Origin: Acholoe squamosa
Taxonomy: Eukaryota > Annelida > Polychaeta > Phyllodocida > Polynoidae
DNA length: 64,000 bases
NCBI GenBank assembly: GCA_949317995.1
Contig: OX439044.1
Coordinates: 47,386,166 to 47,450,165 of the forward strand
Reading direction: 5' to 3'
Each line of letters begins with the position of its first letter. Position 1 is the first letter of the stretch. The translations under genes were made by a program, and so were the position numbers. Positions 21,470 to 33,490 of this stretch are shown here, piece by piece. A model generated the notes under the pieces. The model saw only the letters and a list, made by a program, of their open reading frames with translations. It did not search any database and was not told the DNA's origin.

Positions 21470-21830
21470 ACTATCTAACTTAAAGTCTATCAAATTCCCT
21501 TTGTGCATGATAACATCGCAAATACTATAGTCAGGGGCAGTTTTCAGAAAATCAAACTTTGTAAGGCATTTCTGAGTAGAATTTGTCATCTGGCTGATTC
21601 TACACAATTTAGGTATGCTGAATCCAAATCTGCCAGATGACATTTGATATTTTCCCTTTTAACCCTGTAATTGCAAAAACAAAATGGCTGCCATTTTTGC
21701 CTTAAAATTTTCAGATATGAGCAGATGTAAGGTTATGTACACTGCTGCACTTGGTGATATAAGCCTGACAATGAATGAGCTAAGTCCTCAGAGGTCACTT
21801 CTCAGGTCCGTGTAATCATACTTTTGAAAT
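21470..21830. repeat. Inverted-pair repeat, left member
   Basis: Sequence from about 21500 (TTGTAAGGCATTTCTGAGTA) to TCCTCAGAGGTCACTT is repeated in reverse orientation at about 24595-24870, sharing motifs such as ATGACATTTGATATTTT and AGATATGAGCAGAT. Moderately diverged. Confidence 0.6.
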
Positions 21831-22985
21831 CCAAGATGGTGGCCATTTTTCAAGATGGCCACCCGAATAAGAAGTCAAAACTTGTTACCTGGATAGCAAT
21901 GGATATAGTTCTTCAATTAACTTATCCTGGGTCAATTTCTAAGTTTCCTAGCCTGCTCAGGCTGATTATGTAGCTTCTAAAACCTTAAAAGTTGTTCAAA
22001 TAGTGTGCAAAATGGGATTTGACTTATATTTTACTACTAATAGACTCAACCAGAAATTGTGTTTTGGTCATAAGCTTGAATTGTGTAGACTGCTTCATAT
22101 GGTGAGAATACGCTTTTATTAATTATGCTGAGTCCTCAGAGGTCACTTCTCATGTCCGTGTAATCATACTTTTGAAATCCAAGATGGTGGCCATTTTTCA
22201 AGATGGCCACCCGAATAAGAAGTCAAAACTTGTTACCTGGATAGCAATGGATATAGTTCTTCAATTAACTTATCCTGGGTCAATTTCTAAGTTTCCTAGC
22301 CTGCTCAGGCTGATTATGTAGCTTCTAAAACCTTAAAAGTTGTTCAAATAGTGTGCAAAATGGGATTTGACTTATATTTTACTACTAATAGACTCAACCA
22401 GAAATTGTGTTTTGGTCATAAGCTTGAATTGTGTAGACTGCTTCATATGGTGAGAATAAGCTTTTATTAATTATGCTGAGTCCTCAGAGGTCACTTCTGA
22501 TGTCTGTGTTATTAGACTTGTGAAATTCAAGATGGTGGCCATTTTTAAAGATGGCCACCCTAATTAGAAGTCAAAGCTTGTTTCTTGCACAGCAAGAAAT
22601 GTAGTTCTTCAGATTGACTTTGTCCTGGTCAATTTCCATGTTTCCAAGCCTGCTAGGCTATAATATGTAGCTTATAATCACTTAACCCTTTAAGTACTAG
22701 AATCAACTAAAGTCTGCACCATGGTAGCTAGTGTCAACTATAGTCCACCCAGATAGGCTAATATTGACTATAGTCAACACACATCATATAGGATTTGTAT
22801 AGAAATAGGCCCATCCATCTAGGTGCTCTACTTTCTTAGAGTCCACTCCCATGGCCAGGACAGTAATTTGTGCTCTGCCCTTTAATGGTTAAAAGCTGTT
22901 CAAATAGTGTGCAAATAGGGGTTTGAAATATATATCACACTTAAGAGATTCAATCAGAAATAAGCCCGAATTGTGCAGAGGCAGA
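21784..22985 (+). repeat. 348-bp tandem repeat, three units
   Basis: GTCCTCAGAGG recurs at 21784, 22132 and 22480, exactly 348 bp apart. Units 1 and 2 look ~99% identical; unit 3 is clearly diverged and carries a 203-bp insertion (22686-22888). Each unit holds the hairpin GGTGGCCAT-(9-base loop)-ATGGCCACC preceded by AAGAT. No coding capacity seen. Confidence 0.9.
22686..22888. mobile_element. piggyBac-like MITE, TTAA target
   Basis: A 203-bp insert flanked by TTAA (22682-22685 and 22889-22892). Ends are CCCTTTAAGTACTAG at left and GCCCTTTAATGG at right, i.e. inverted CCMTTTAA-type termini as known for piggyBac elements. Units 1 and 2 of the host repeat show the empty site with a single TTAA (CCTTAAAAGTTG). 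The interior contains repeated TGACTATAGTCAAC words. Confidence 0.85.
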
Positions 22986-22989
22986 TACA

Positions 22990-24590
22990 AAGACTTTAGT
23001 GCTAGGGCCCTACACTCCTGTATGAACTATGCATACTTGAGACAATGTATGTGCCAAACTTTTAAAAGGAAAAAAAGAAACAAAGGCCCTGTCCTAAAAT
23101 CACAGGCCATTGCCAGGCCAGCCTTAGTGTCTACCCCTGAATCTGCTGCTTTAGAAAAGACATGATAGATTCACCTCTTGCACCAGTATATAGTAGTCAT
23201 TATCCAAGTTGGGCAGTCATTATCCAGGATGGCATTTCTCATTAGGTTACAACTATTCAAGTCGTACCAAAAGTACCCTGTATGATTAAATCACAGCCTA
23301 ATCTTACAGAGCAATTGTCATGTCTTCAGCCACACTGCCATAGAGCTCAGTGTATTCCACCCCTGTGCACATGTGCAGTAGAGCCCATTTGGTACAATTG
23401 CACTGTACAGCTAAAGGTGTTCTGAGGTGTTGTGGCTGTATCGCGGGCTGTGTGTGGTCACAATTTCCTCTCAGATTGTAGGTCATAGATTACAGACCTT
23501 CAAATGTTTATCATCCTAAGAATATAGGAAAATGAATTTGTATGAGAGAGGCTATTCCCAGAAGGCAGAGATAAGGAACAAAAACAGTTCAAAGGCTCAA
23601 TTGTAAAGAACTTTACATCTAAACTTGCCAAGGTCTAAAGAGGTTTAACCATTTTCTCACATAGCAGTGAAATGGATGATGTCTGATCTGATCTTGAAAA
23701 CATCCTTTTTATTGATGAATTATTGAAGGAAACTGACTATGTTAACACAAATGGCATGCTACAAACATTTGCCCTGACAGTGTATGGCCTATTCTGAATA
23801 TTGTTGTTCCTATTATAACACAGAGTGATTCAGGTTCAGGTACACAAATGTTATATCGCTGATAAAGCTATATTCAGTGAGCCTACACAAAACATGCAAA
23901 CGCCCCATCACTATCTGATCATTGATGATAGAGCAGGTTGCTTATCCCAATGTGATTTCCTTTTCTGTGTAAAACAACTTTTCACCTGGGAGAGCTTAGA
24001 AATTATGAGAAAGAACCTAATACCTAACAATATTCATAGTTTACTCAAGGGTTACTCAATAATAACGGCAACATTTTTCTAAGTTATTTTGACAGGGGTG
24101 ACAGCCATATTCATCTTAAATTAAATTTTGTGGTCAGAATGTTAGGATCAAATTATCTTTGTTCCTTCTCTGACCTTTCATATTACGAGACTCCTTCCCT
24201 CTGTATGGAGCAGGCCCCTACAATCATATTTTGCATTTTATATCATGTTATTTCTATTACCTCTCTGGAATAGAAGATGAGTAATATAATTTATGAACCT
24301 TGCGTTCAAAATAAAAATTGTCTATGTGCTAAGGGTATGTAGTGCATCCTATAGCCACAAGGTGCCACCAATGGGCCATTAGATATCCAGTCTAGACAGG
24401 TAATTAATAAGTACCAAAGACTTGTTGTGTTATCCGGTGGTTTTAGTGTTGACCTACAGTAAAATTTCTGTGCATTCTTTTGCATATTTTGCCATGAAAT
24501 AGATTGCATATGGTTTCAGAACTTAGGGAGAATTTATATGAAGGGATAACACATACAAATATGGCATGACTGAAAAATGACCAAATTTTA
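22990..24590. other. No gene recognised
   Basis: Non-coding; the short frames at 22923-23165 and 23825-24082 lack any recognisable feature. Confidence 0.5.
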
Positions 24591-24594
24591 GTTG

Positions 24595-24870
24595 GGATAC
24601 GATCTTTAAGTGACCTCTGAGGACTCAGCATATTCATTTTCAGGCTTGTATCACCAATTGCAACAATGTACATTACCTTATATCTGCTCATATCTGAGAA
24701 ATTTAAGGCAAAAATGGCAGCCAATATGTTTTTGCAATATCGGGTGTAAAAATTGAAAATATCAAATGTCATCTGGTAGATTTGAATTCAGCATACCCAA
24801 ATTACCCTAATCCAATTCCCAGCACACTTCTACTCAAAAATGCCTTACACTCCTTTATAGAGGGCTCTTT
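24595..24870. repeat. Inverted-pair repeat, right member
   Basis: Reverse-orientation counterpart of 21470-21830, beginning GTGACCTCTGAGGACTCAGC. The minus-strand ORF 24443-24772 runs through it without a recognisable product. Confidence 0.6.
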
Positions 24871-24899
24871 CTGAAATCTTGGCCCTGAATATTACCTAT

Positions 24900-26300
24900 T
24901 GTAAGTGAATGGGTTTCGGACCTGCTAGCTTTAGAGTCAATTTAGACAGTGGTTCCACTGCTTAACACCCCCTCCATACCTGAACGATCAGTGAAACCTA
25001 ATATCTATTTGAATTACATTAGAATGACATTTGCAATCTAACAATACATTTTAATAGCTGTTTACAATAGTATGGTATAAAATGCTTTGATAAGAAAGAT
25101 ATTATCTTTTCAGTTGCTTAGGCCTATGTATTATCTTCTCGAGTGTTGTCTCTGGCACCCCAGTATTTGAACAAATCGGATGAGCCTGAGTCACATGACG
25201 CATTTCTCTCTGAGGTTGAAGAACAGTGATAGTATTAGAGGGTAGATAGGTCAAGGGTATAGGCAGGGCAATGACTTTGAGATACATTCTCAAATTAACC
25301 ATGTACATAGTCAATGAATGAGTTGATGAAGAGCATTGACATTTATGGGTGTAGGCCTACTCCTTTTTTATCTTTTATGGTTGATTTACTATGAAAAGCG
25401 TGTTCTATGAAAACGAACCGTCAATCTGAGCACAAGGGACACGTTATGGCCATTTCATCAGGTCGCACCACCTCTAGCAAACGTCTATAAATTCACAGGC
25501 AAGATTCAAATTTGAGTTAATTAGCACTGTGACAGATACAAATGCGAGACTGCGAACTTTGGCTGGCATACCTATTGGGAGTAAGGATAGTGCCCATGGT
25601 CAGACATCAAGTTCTTCCTACCTGGAGCAATTGTCTCATCTCTTAAAGACATTCTCTGGTTTAAATTGTGGCAATCAGTGTGTATTTTCTAAAGAGAATA
25701 TTGTGGTTTGTCAAACCTGTCAACCATAATCATTATTGGTGGATATCCAGAAGCTATAAGAACCTGTCACTGCAACTGCAACACATGTGAAGTGTGTATA
25801 ATCTGTAAGACATTCACTTAGCCACTTATATATGTATTTAGCAGCTTAGTAATTAAAAAAGAGATAATGTTGTGTGTATGTCCGATCATTATAGAGCCCA
25901 GGCCTAGAGGTTGTTACATGGAGGAAACTGCATCTTTCAAGATGGGTGCTGTGGCTAATGTTTGTAAGCTACACTCAGCTGAGCACTACGTTGTTAATAG
26001 TTAAGACTCTGACCCCTTCAAACCTACACGAGAAGTCATGGTGGGAGGAATTCTGGGAACGTCTGTAGCATCGTGGAATGGTGTTGTTTTCCTACCTCCA
26101 CTGTGGCTTCCTGGAGAGTGAATACGCCCCCTGGAGGGAACTTGTGTTACCTCAGTTAGGGGGGTGGTTATTTTGTCAAAATGAACTTAGGAATGGGGGC
26201 CCAGCCAAAAAGATGGTACTTATCACGGGAAACAAGAATCTGAACTTCGTTTTTGATTTTAAAAGTTCTAACCCCCCTGTACGCACCCAAAGATAAAAAG
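24900..26300. other. No gene recognised
   Basis: Non-coding; nothing supportable. Confidence 0.5.
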
Positions 26301-26309
26301 TTGTTTTGA

Positions 26310-26500
26310 GTGTTCCGAAAAATCCAAGATGGCTGTCATAGGCCAAAAATAGCACTTTTAGGCCTATTACCACGAATGGAACATAAATACCAATCAGATA
26401 CACAGAGGGAACACCTAATAGTGTCACCTAGAGTTGGTAAGAACTAATAGAAGGTATTTTGGGTACCCTTGAAAAATCCAAGATGGCTGCTATGGGCCTA
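26310..26500. repeat. AAGATGGCTG-type repeat, left member of an inverted pair
   Basis: AATCCAAGATGGCTGTC and TACACAGAGGGAACACCTA followed by CTAGAGTTGGTAAGAACTA match, in reverse orientation, about 28640-28790. The same CCAAGATGG/CCATCTTGG words occur at 26480, 28525 and 28670. Confidence 0.55.
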
Positions 26501-28018
26501 TTACTTAGAATAAGAAAAAACTTTCCAAATAAGAACACATAAAAAATGTTTGGGTGGTATCTTAAGTTATTCTGCAAACTCAGTAAAAAGTTAAGATGTC
26601 TATCATTGGACTTTTTGCAAGCTTATTTATTCCTTGGGCAGATGCTTCAGTATTATAGGAGTAGAAGGCAGGGGGTCAGGGGGTACTGGGTCAACCTTGA
26701 TAACAGTTGAGAGGTGTCTAGAGAAGGCTAGCATCTCCACAGATTTTTTGGAAAGTGCAAGGAAAATGTCTGAATTAGCAAAGTATCCAAAAAGTGAAGT
26801 CCATATTTGATAGATAACATAGGATTCCTAGAGATTCAAAGAAGTAAGGGTTGACTGTTCACACTATTTCCATCTCCTACACAATTAGTTTTGGAATAAA
26901 TAGATATCAGGGACAAAGGGAAAAGGGAGATATAGAGGTCTGGGATCTTCAAGACAAATTCAGGTACTATCCGCAGGTTCTATCTTTATGGGGAAATAAA
27001 TTGTAGGAATGATATCATTTCACTTGCAGTTTATCCTGACTAGGCCCTTCTGTAATAGTCTGAAATACAAAGAAAGTACTGTGTGTTGTAGAAGCTGCCC
27101 AATCAGCTGGAACCATTACAACTTATTTTAAACACCACTTCCCCCATTGTTGTCATGAGTAGATGACTTTGTGTCTTTAATGATGGCAGAGTTGTACTCA
27201 GCTAGCTATCAGGGCACTACCACTGATCCGCCAACCCTCCCCACCACTTCTGCATGTCTTTACCACAATCTGAGCTACTGTCTGACAGTAAATAACCAAA
27301 AAATACTGCACACTGCTCCCCCACCACACACAAACATTTGGTACCACTGCTGTTTAATGCCTGTACTCTCTGTAGGTGGTTTGAAAGGTCATAATGATTG
27401 CTGTATCATTGACACAGTACAAAACTTCAAAGTGAACCCTTTAGGTGTCACATAATGCCTCCAGGTTCATGGTCTTCATGTCATCATGATGGAACAATGC
27501 AGTGCCAGCAAGAACACTATCAACCGTTCTACCTTTCTATTACTCACCCTTAACTGCTGTTAGTTAAAAACATCCTAGTTTACAATAGAACCTTTGCAAT
27601 AGCTGGAGCTTACATCTGTGGTGTTGACTTTCCTTAAAATCTAAATCCTTGCCCTTTTAGACCCACACCAACAAATGCATCCTAGTATTTGTCTGCAGCA
27701 GGGGGGATGAGTCTGTCAAGATCTCACTGCAGTGGATTCATATTTCACCCCTTTTTGCATTACAGTATTTGTAGGACAGCTCAATTAGTCTATAGTGTTA
27801 ATCAAAACTTGGATTAGTGCAAATAATCATTTAATACAACAGGGCTCAACTTGAACCTTTGAATTAAGAAGTGCTATGATTTATTTTGAGCTCTATAATT
27901 ATCCCTTCTTCTAACTTTATTGACACTGTAGGGGCCAGCTCTGCCATAAAAAGCCAGCTGCCCCGTTCCGGGTGTACAGGCCTAGCCACCTGGCACCTGG
28001 TGGTAGCTGCCCCTATGT
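26501..28018. other. No gene recognised
   Basis: Lies between the two members of the inverted pair; the frame at 27171-27455 (94 codons) has no recognisable domain. Confidence 0.45.
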
Positions 28019-28235
28019 GTGTCATACCGATCCAGGTGTAGATGGAAGGTGGGAACGTCAGGCCAGGGGAAGTAGCTCAGCGGTAGAGCAACGGTCTTGA
28101 GATTCGGGGGTCCCGGGTTCAAATCCCAGTTTCTCTATGATGTTTTCCGTCGACCTCTACATTGATGGAGAAGCCGAGTGGTCCTGAACCGTGTGAGGGG
28201 ACTACGAGAACTCGGTACCTGAGCCGGTATGACAC
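28019..28235. repeat. Inverted repeat enclosing a tRNA-like sequence
   Basis: GTGTCATACCGATCCAGGT (28019-28037) and ACCTGAGCCGGTATGACAC (28217-28235) are inverted copies matching at 16 of 19 positions, about 180 bp apart. They bracket the tRNA-like block at 28066-28137. This could be a MITE or SINE that captured a tRNA, or a coincidence of a tRNA-derived head with a structured tail. Confidence 0.6.
28066..28137 (+). tRNA. tRNA-like sequence (probable pseudogene or SINE head), anticodon TGA
   Basis: 72 nt. The D arm GCTCAGCGGTAGAGC is perfect and the B box GGGTTCAAATCCC is intact, so it would make a pol III promoter. The acceptor stem pairs only with three G-U pairs. The anticodon stem (91-95 with 103-107 of 28xxx) has at least two mismatches, and the T stem has one. 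The loop CTTGAGA would give anticodon TGA (Ser), but the long variable arm required for tRNA-Ser is absent. A functional tRNA is therefore unlikely. Confidence 0.5.
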
Positions 28236-28639
28236 AAATGCGATTCAACCTGTTAGTACTGGGGGACTTGAAAATAGGTGGCACCTTCAGAGATTCCTGG
28301 CCTAAAGATTCCTGGCCTACCAATTTAATGGAGGTTGAACATTTTCTGACTGTATTCACCAGCTGTTCACATCATAAATATTTACTGGATTTGCCAGAAT
28401 TAAAAGTTAATTGAAAGTTAAGTTAAAGTTGGGTCAATTGAGGTGTCCCTAAGTTTCATCTGATGAAGAAGGTTAGGTCATGTATTTCTTCAATTGGTTA
28501 CAAAATTGTGTATGATGTTGGCCTATGGCAGACATCTTGGATTCTTTTTTGTTGGTGGTGGTCATCTCGGATTTAAAAAGCACTGAATAGGTCATTGCCT
28601 TGTAAAGACTATCTAACTTCAAAGTATATCCAGTGTGTA

Positions 28640-28790
28640 TCTAAGTGTGATTTTAGGCATATGGCAGCCATCTTGGATTTGTCAAGAGTATTTAAAATAC
28701 CTTTCCTAGGTGCTTACCAACTCTAGATGCCAAAACAACGTGTTCCCTGTGTGTATTCAATTGGAAATTATGTCTCATATGGCATAAACT
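28640..28790. repeat. AAGATGGCTG-type repeat, right member of the inverted pair
   Basis: Reverse counterpart of 26310-26500, with GCAGCCATCTTGGATTT and CTTACCAACTCTAGATG followed by the shared GTTCCCTGTGTGTATTCA block. Confidence 0.55.
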
Positions 28791-28796
28791 ATAAAT

Positions 28797-28880
28797 GAAA
28801 TAACGTATAAATATTGAGACCCGAGGTCGGTATATTCCAGTCTATACCAACCTTAGGCCCCAATATCTATTCATTATTTC
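28797..28880. repeat. Imperfect hairpin
   Basis: GAAATAACGTATAAATATTG (28797-28816) pairs with CAATATCTATTCATTATTTC (28861-28880), and the inner CCGAGGTCGGTATA/TATACCAACCTTAGG also pairs. Arms ~36 bp, loop ~10 bases, similar in design to the hairpins at 51.2 and 51.9 kb. Confidence 0.65.
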
Positions 28881-31090
28881 CTTAGCAGTGGGCTATTGTA
28901 GTGGATCAGCCTGCCATTTCCCAAATGCTACGACTAGGCCCTCAACAAATCGTAGTGCAAACCCCATACAATCTCTATGGCCAATCAAAATCGTACTGGA
29001 AATAGGCCATCCATAGTGTTTGAAAAATGACCTCCTTGATAATTTTTGCCATGGGAGTTAAGGCTTTTATCTATTGCTTTTGGACTACAATGGATTTCAA
29101 GCCATCTAAATGAATTTCAAGCCCATCTCAGATGATTGACTGCGAAACCTCCCGCACTTTGACTTACCTATGGACGGAAGTCTACTAAGTGCATACTTGC
29201 TTGAAATCTTCTGTGTAACATTTAATTGACACATAGATAGGTCTAAAATAAAATACTAATATTCTACCCTAGGATTTGTCATTAAGAATGGCTATCTGTT
29301 GTAAGTTCAATAGTTCACCGTGCACCAGCTGCACGGCTTAAGGTATGTTATGGAGTGACTCCCGGATTACACATTATAATTATACAATACCTCTGCTCAT
29401 AAATAGGAGCATCTCAGGGCAACGCCCATGTGGCTTGTGTGTACCCTTCAGTGTGAATAGGATGAATGATGGATTGTCTAACCCTGCCAATACACACCTG
29501 ACACTCCCTAGGGACACATACCTGAGGTGGATTCTGCTACCAAGTACCAATATGTAACACACCTGTGCAATTCTAGTCAAGAAGGCAGTGTGGGCGCACA
29601 TTGAGTTACTACGCAGAATGCTCTCAAGGTTTCCAAGCTCAACATTAGTTTACACTGCAATTGGCTGCGATGAACTTTGGTTGAGGTCAGTGTGGATTAT
29701 CTCGTCCAGATAGGCGGGTATGACGCGGAACTGATAGAGGGGGTTCTAATGAACTCGTTAGTCACAATAAGTTCAAGGATGAAATTCGTTATTTTATCAG
29801 AGAATGGTCTTCATAATTGAGGGTAGGACTAGGAGAGGAAGACTCAAAATTGAAAGAATAAATCTAAAAGGTTAGGATCATTAACAACTACTGGCATCTA
29901 TGGCGTGGATAATGATGCAGGATTGGCCCCATGGCCTCCATTTTTCATCCACCTCGGTAGTTGAAAGGTTCTTTATGCCTTAGACTGTACATGCACCAGG
30001 TGGACTACCAAAACTCTGCATGAGCATCGAAGGCAATATCAGGTTTCGACAATCCCCCATAAGCCTCCTGTACACCCAGGGGTATTGTGGGATGGTGCGC
30101 GGTGCATGCTGGGCATTCTAGATGCTGGAATATAACGTCTCAGCTGGACTGATGGCGATGTGATATAAAAGGTGCTCAAGTGCCAGGGGAGAGATGCAAT
30201 TGGGTGATTAACTCCAGGCAGAATGTGTTCTTGTAAAAAGAAAGAATGTAGGAAATAATATGGCATCATGTAATTGCAGTATGTGATTGCTACACATTAG
30301 AGCCCTCAATTAGTTCCAACCAGATTTCTCAGGTCCAAGCCAGTTTTCTGTCTAAGTCATACTCAAACATAGAAGGGTACGTGGCAAAGGTTCTTACTGG
30401 TTATATGCACTTCTCAAAATAGATTTCCATGCTCCCAATGATAAAACAACCGGTAATTCTCATTGTACAACAAGCACGTCATGTTTCCAGTCGAAAATGG
30501 GCTTAAAATGCAAGGCTCTCTGTAAAGTCAGCCAGCTCAGTTTCATGCCTATTCTATCTAGCCAATCTATTAGTAAGCTAAGTAGCTAGGCAGGAGGCAG
30601 ATAGACTTAAATTTTGGAATGAGAACCATGCGGGTAAACATGTTGAGTGAGGGCCTACTTCCAGCCACCTTACCTATAGCAACTCGACTACTTCCATTCC
30701 ATTACTGCCCCCTCTTCACCTAATTCCGCCTGATTCTTTCACAACCAAGTACGTTATAATCATTCACTGGCAACGTACCTGTATGAATTACATGTACCAC
30801 TCACAAAGCCCATCATTGCTGTGTCAAGATCGAGCTACAGCTATCGCTGTTATTAATCAATAATGTACATTGCTTCCACCTGAAGTTACTATTTTATCAA
30901 AAATATATTATGTTACCTGCTGCATCCACTATCTCAAGCTCATGCTACCATTCAACAAATCTGCTTCCAAGTGAATGCTCTTCTGTAATCTGTCCCTCTT
31001 GGCCTCTCTCTAGATCTGCCTCGCAGCCTCTCTGAGTGTCTGTCTCTATCTCTGCCCCCTCCTCTGTCCATCTCTGGATGTCCTTCTCTC
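28881..31090. other. No gene recognised
   Basis: Non-coding; short frames at 29345-29601 and 30039-30269 have no recognisable features. Confidence 0.5.
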
Positions 31091-31092
31091 TT

Positions 31093-31096
31093 TCCC

Positions 31097-31161
<65 letters not shown>

Positions 31162-31227
31162 CCTTTCTATGTACGCATGTCTGTCTATCCCTGTCTCTCT
31201 CCCACACACTCTCTGTCCCTCTGTCTT

Positions 31228-31275
<48 letters not shown>
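31093..31275. repeat. (CT)n microsatellite, two blocks
   Basis: (CT)n at about 31102-31156 and 31232-31274 separated by CT-rich degenerate sequence. ORFs on both strands (Arg-Glu or Ser-Leu repeats) are artefacts. Confidence 0.95.
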
Positions 31276-31277
<2 letters not shown>

Positions 31278-31925
31278 CAGGCCAATGGTCGACTCCACCC
31301 TTATGGATAGGCTCCCCATGTTAAGCACATAAACATATCAGTAGACAAATGGGAATGTCTTCAGCAGAGGGATTCTCTATGGAATAGCCTGGTAGCTTTA
31401 TCAGGGTAAGAGATAAGGGCATGAGGTGTGCATGCAGACGTAGCTAGAACCAGCAATGATAATGTTGGATCCAGATTCCTACTGGTGTGTGTTCAGCATC
31501 AGGAAGGGAAGGGGGTGGTTCAGGTCAGGGTAAGGTAGCATTCCTCCAGTCCAAGCCAGAGTTAACATACCTTGTGCCACCTCTCCATCTGGTTAGTCAA
31601 AGTGGGCTAATATCCATGTATATTATAGGCGCCCACAGACACTGAGCAGCCCTGGTGAGGGAGGGGAACAGATGGTTGTGTGCCTTACACTGATTACTGC
31701 GCACTCTGCATAGACACTGAGTTGTGGAACATGGGGGCATAACCAGGTGCCAAAACACTGTGGGAGATGAACAGTTCTAGGTTTTTAGCCCTTAGGATAA
31801 GTACAGAACTGCATTACTGAAAAGATTATGAAGTGTAGCTCATGAAAACTAATTCATGTATGAACTTATGTCACACAAAACTGCAAAACAAAAATAAAAC
31901 AAACATAAATATATGGGTGCTCGTC
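31276..31925. other. No feature recognised
   Basis: Non-coding spacer between the (CT)n tract and the complete MITE; nothing supportable. Confidence 0.5.
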
Positions 31926-32644
31926 AGGAGGTTAATTCAAAACATCCTGGGATCATGACCCCAGCGATCTTAGGAATAAATCAGCCTTATCCTATTAAGC
32001 GATCTTAAGAGTTGACTGGGTTCACATATCCTAGCCAGCACTAAGATCGCATCAATCTTAGCCTCAGCCCTCCTTCACTATTCCAGAAGAACTGACTAGG
32101 CACAGGGGTAAGAGTCCCAAAATAAAGGAATAGCTGTGGAGTCACTCTTCTTCACAAGAGTGCTTTTACCATCGTTCCCCGTTCCCATATGGGCTAACAA
32201 AAGAGCACACGGTGCAGTTGACCCCAGTACAGTATTCAAGAGTTGTTCCCATGAATGTATGATTTATGCTTGCCTATTAGAAGCATTGTGCCCTCCCCCC
32301 AGGACAAAGAGAGAGAAGGGAAGAATTACCTTACAGTGCACTTAACACATGAGTAGCCCTAAGAGCCCTCAAGGACACTCAGCAAACATCCTCCCTCCCC
32401 TCTTTATGTATGCAGCAGGCTATTCACTCTTTCAATAGGAGTGTTCCCTGTAAGTGCTCTTGTACTCAGGTGAAACCACTATGCATTTCTTTCACTAAGA
32501 TCGCAGTGATCTTAGTGGTGGAAAAGGAATAGTGAAGTGATCCCAGGACTGCATTACATAGGGTAGACCAGCCAGGTCTTATGATATGTGCCTACACTAA
32601 GATCGCTGGGGTTGGGATCCCAGGATGTTTTGAATTAAGCTCCA
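31926..32644 (+). mobile_element. Complete 0.72-kb MITE, TTAATTC family
   Basis: Ends are AGGAGGTTAATTCAAAACAT at left and the inverse ATGTTTTGAATTAAGCTCC at right, extended by CCTGGGATC and CCCCAGCGATCTTAG on both sides, i.e. ~45-bp inverted repeats. The interior is non-coding, with AAGATCGC words repeated in both orientations. The frame at 32136-32345 and its counterpart at 45482-45691 are similar only because the DNA is. Two further copies are at 3691-4121 (truncated) and 44112-45905 (interrupted). It serves as the reference empty site for the 44172-45465 insertion. Confidence 0.88.
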
Positions 32645-33130
32645 GAGGTGATTCTGAAAGAAATCGATATCCTAGTGAAATAGATCTCGGTATATAAATC
32701 TATGCTCTATGAGTTATTGAATGAGTTGGTGGTGTACTGACATTACTCAAGGAATTGGATGAGTGTACATAGTGTGTCACTAGTATACTAATTGGGACTC
32801 TGCCCTAGTTGTATAGGGTTCCTGAAACTAAACTACGACTAGAAATGGGTAAAGTGTACATGAGGGGGAAGATGGAGTGTATTCATGGCAGGGGTATTCA
32901 TGGCAGGGATTTACTGACAGAGGTGATGGAACAAGGCACAAGGATAAGAAAGGAATAGCAATCACAGGTCTACAGGTCGTGTATTGTGGAATGATACAAT
33001 CTCTCACAAACATCTTTTAATCGAAACTGACGAGTTTTGTTTGCTATACGGGAGGACAAAAAAACAATGTATAAGCAATTGTCCAAATTGATATGCTCTA
33101 CACTGTAAAAAGAAGTTTCCTTGTACCACC
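32645..33130. other. No feature recognised
   Basis: Non-coding spacer between two MITEs. Confidence 0.5.
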
Positions 33131-33464
33131 GGAGGGTGTTGTCCTGGCTAGGAAGTGCCTCTTGTGCAGAACTAGCTTTTCATGTAGTGATAACTTTTCA
33201 CTTGTGTTGCTCACAAGTGGTCATGCTACTATGGTATGGTGCTAGAAAAGGGGGATTTGGGTAGGTACCTAGTCAATATAGTATAGCATAGAGTGTGTGA
33301 CACAAGTAGGTACCTGATAGTGCAGCTCTTTCTATCTTAAACAAGGCAGGTGACTTTTCAGACTAATGTGTTGAGTGCAAGTTGAATGGTGAAGCAGAGA
33401 ATGGCTTGTTTTGAAAAGAGGGCACATATTGACAGCTCTATTTACCATAGGAGCAACACCCTCC
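33131..33464. mobile_element. MITE with GGAGGGTGTTG termini
   Basis: A 334-bp element from GGAGGGTGTTGTCC to GGAGCAACACCCTCC. Flanks TGTACCACC and TGTACTGCC could be a 9-bp target duplication with two changes. It is inverted relative to the copy at 4889-5247. Confidence 0.8.
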
Positions 33465-33490
33465 TGTACTGCCATTGGGTCTTCTTGTAA

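Noticed and set aside
28066..28137. Functional tRNA-Ser(TGA)
   Set aside because: No long variable arm, mismatched anticodon and T stems, weak acceptor stem.
30952..31332. Arg-Glu and Ser-Leu repeat ORFs
   Set aside because: Translations of (CT)n microsatellites.
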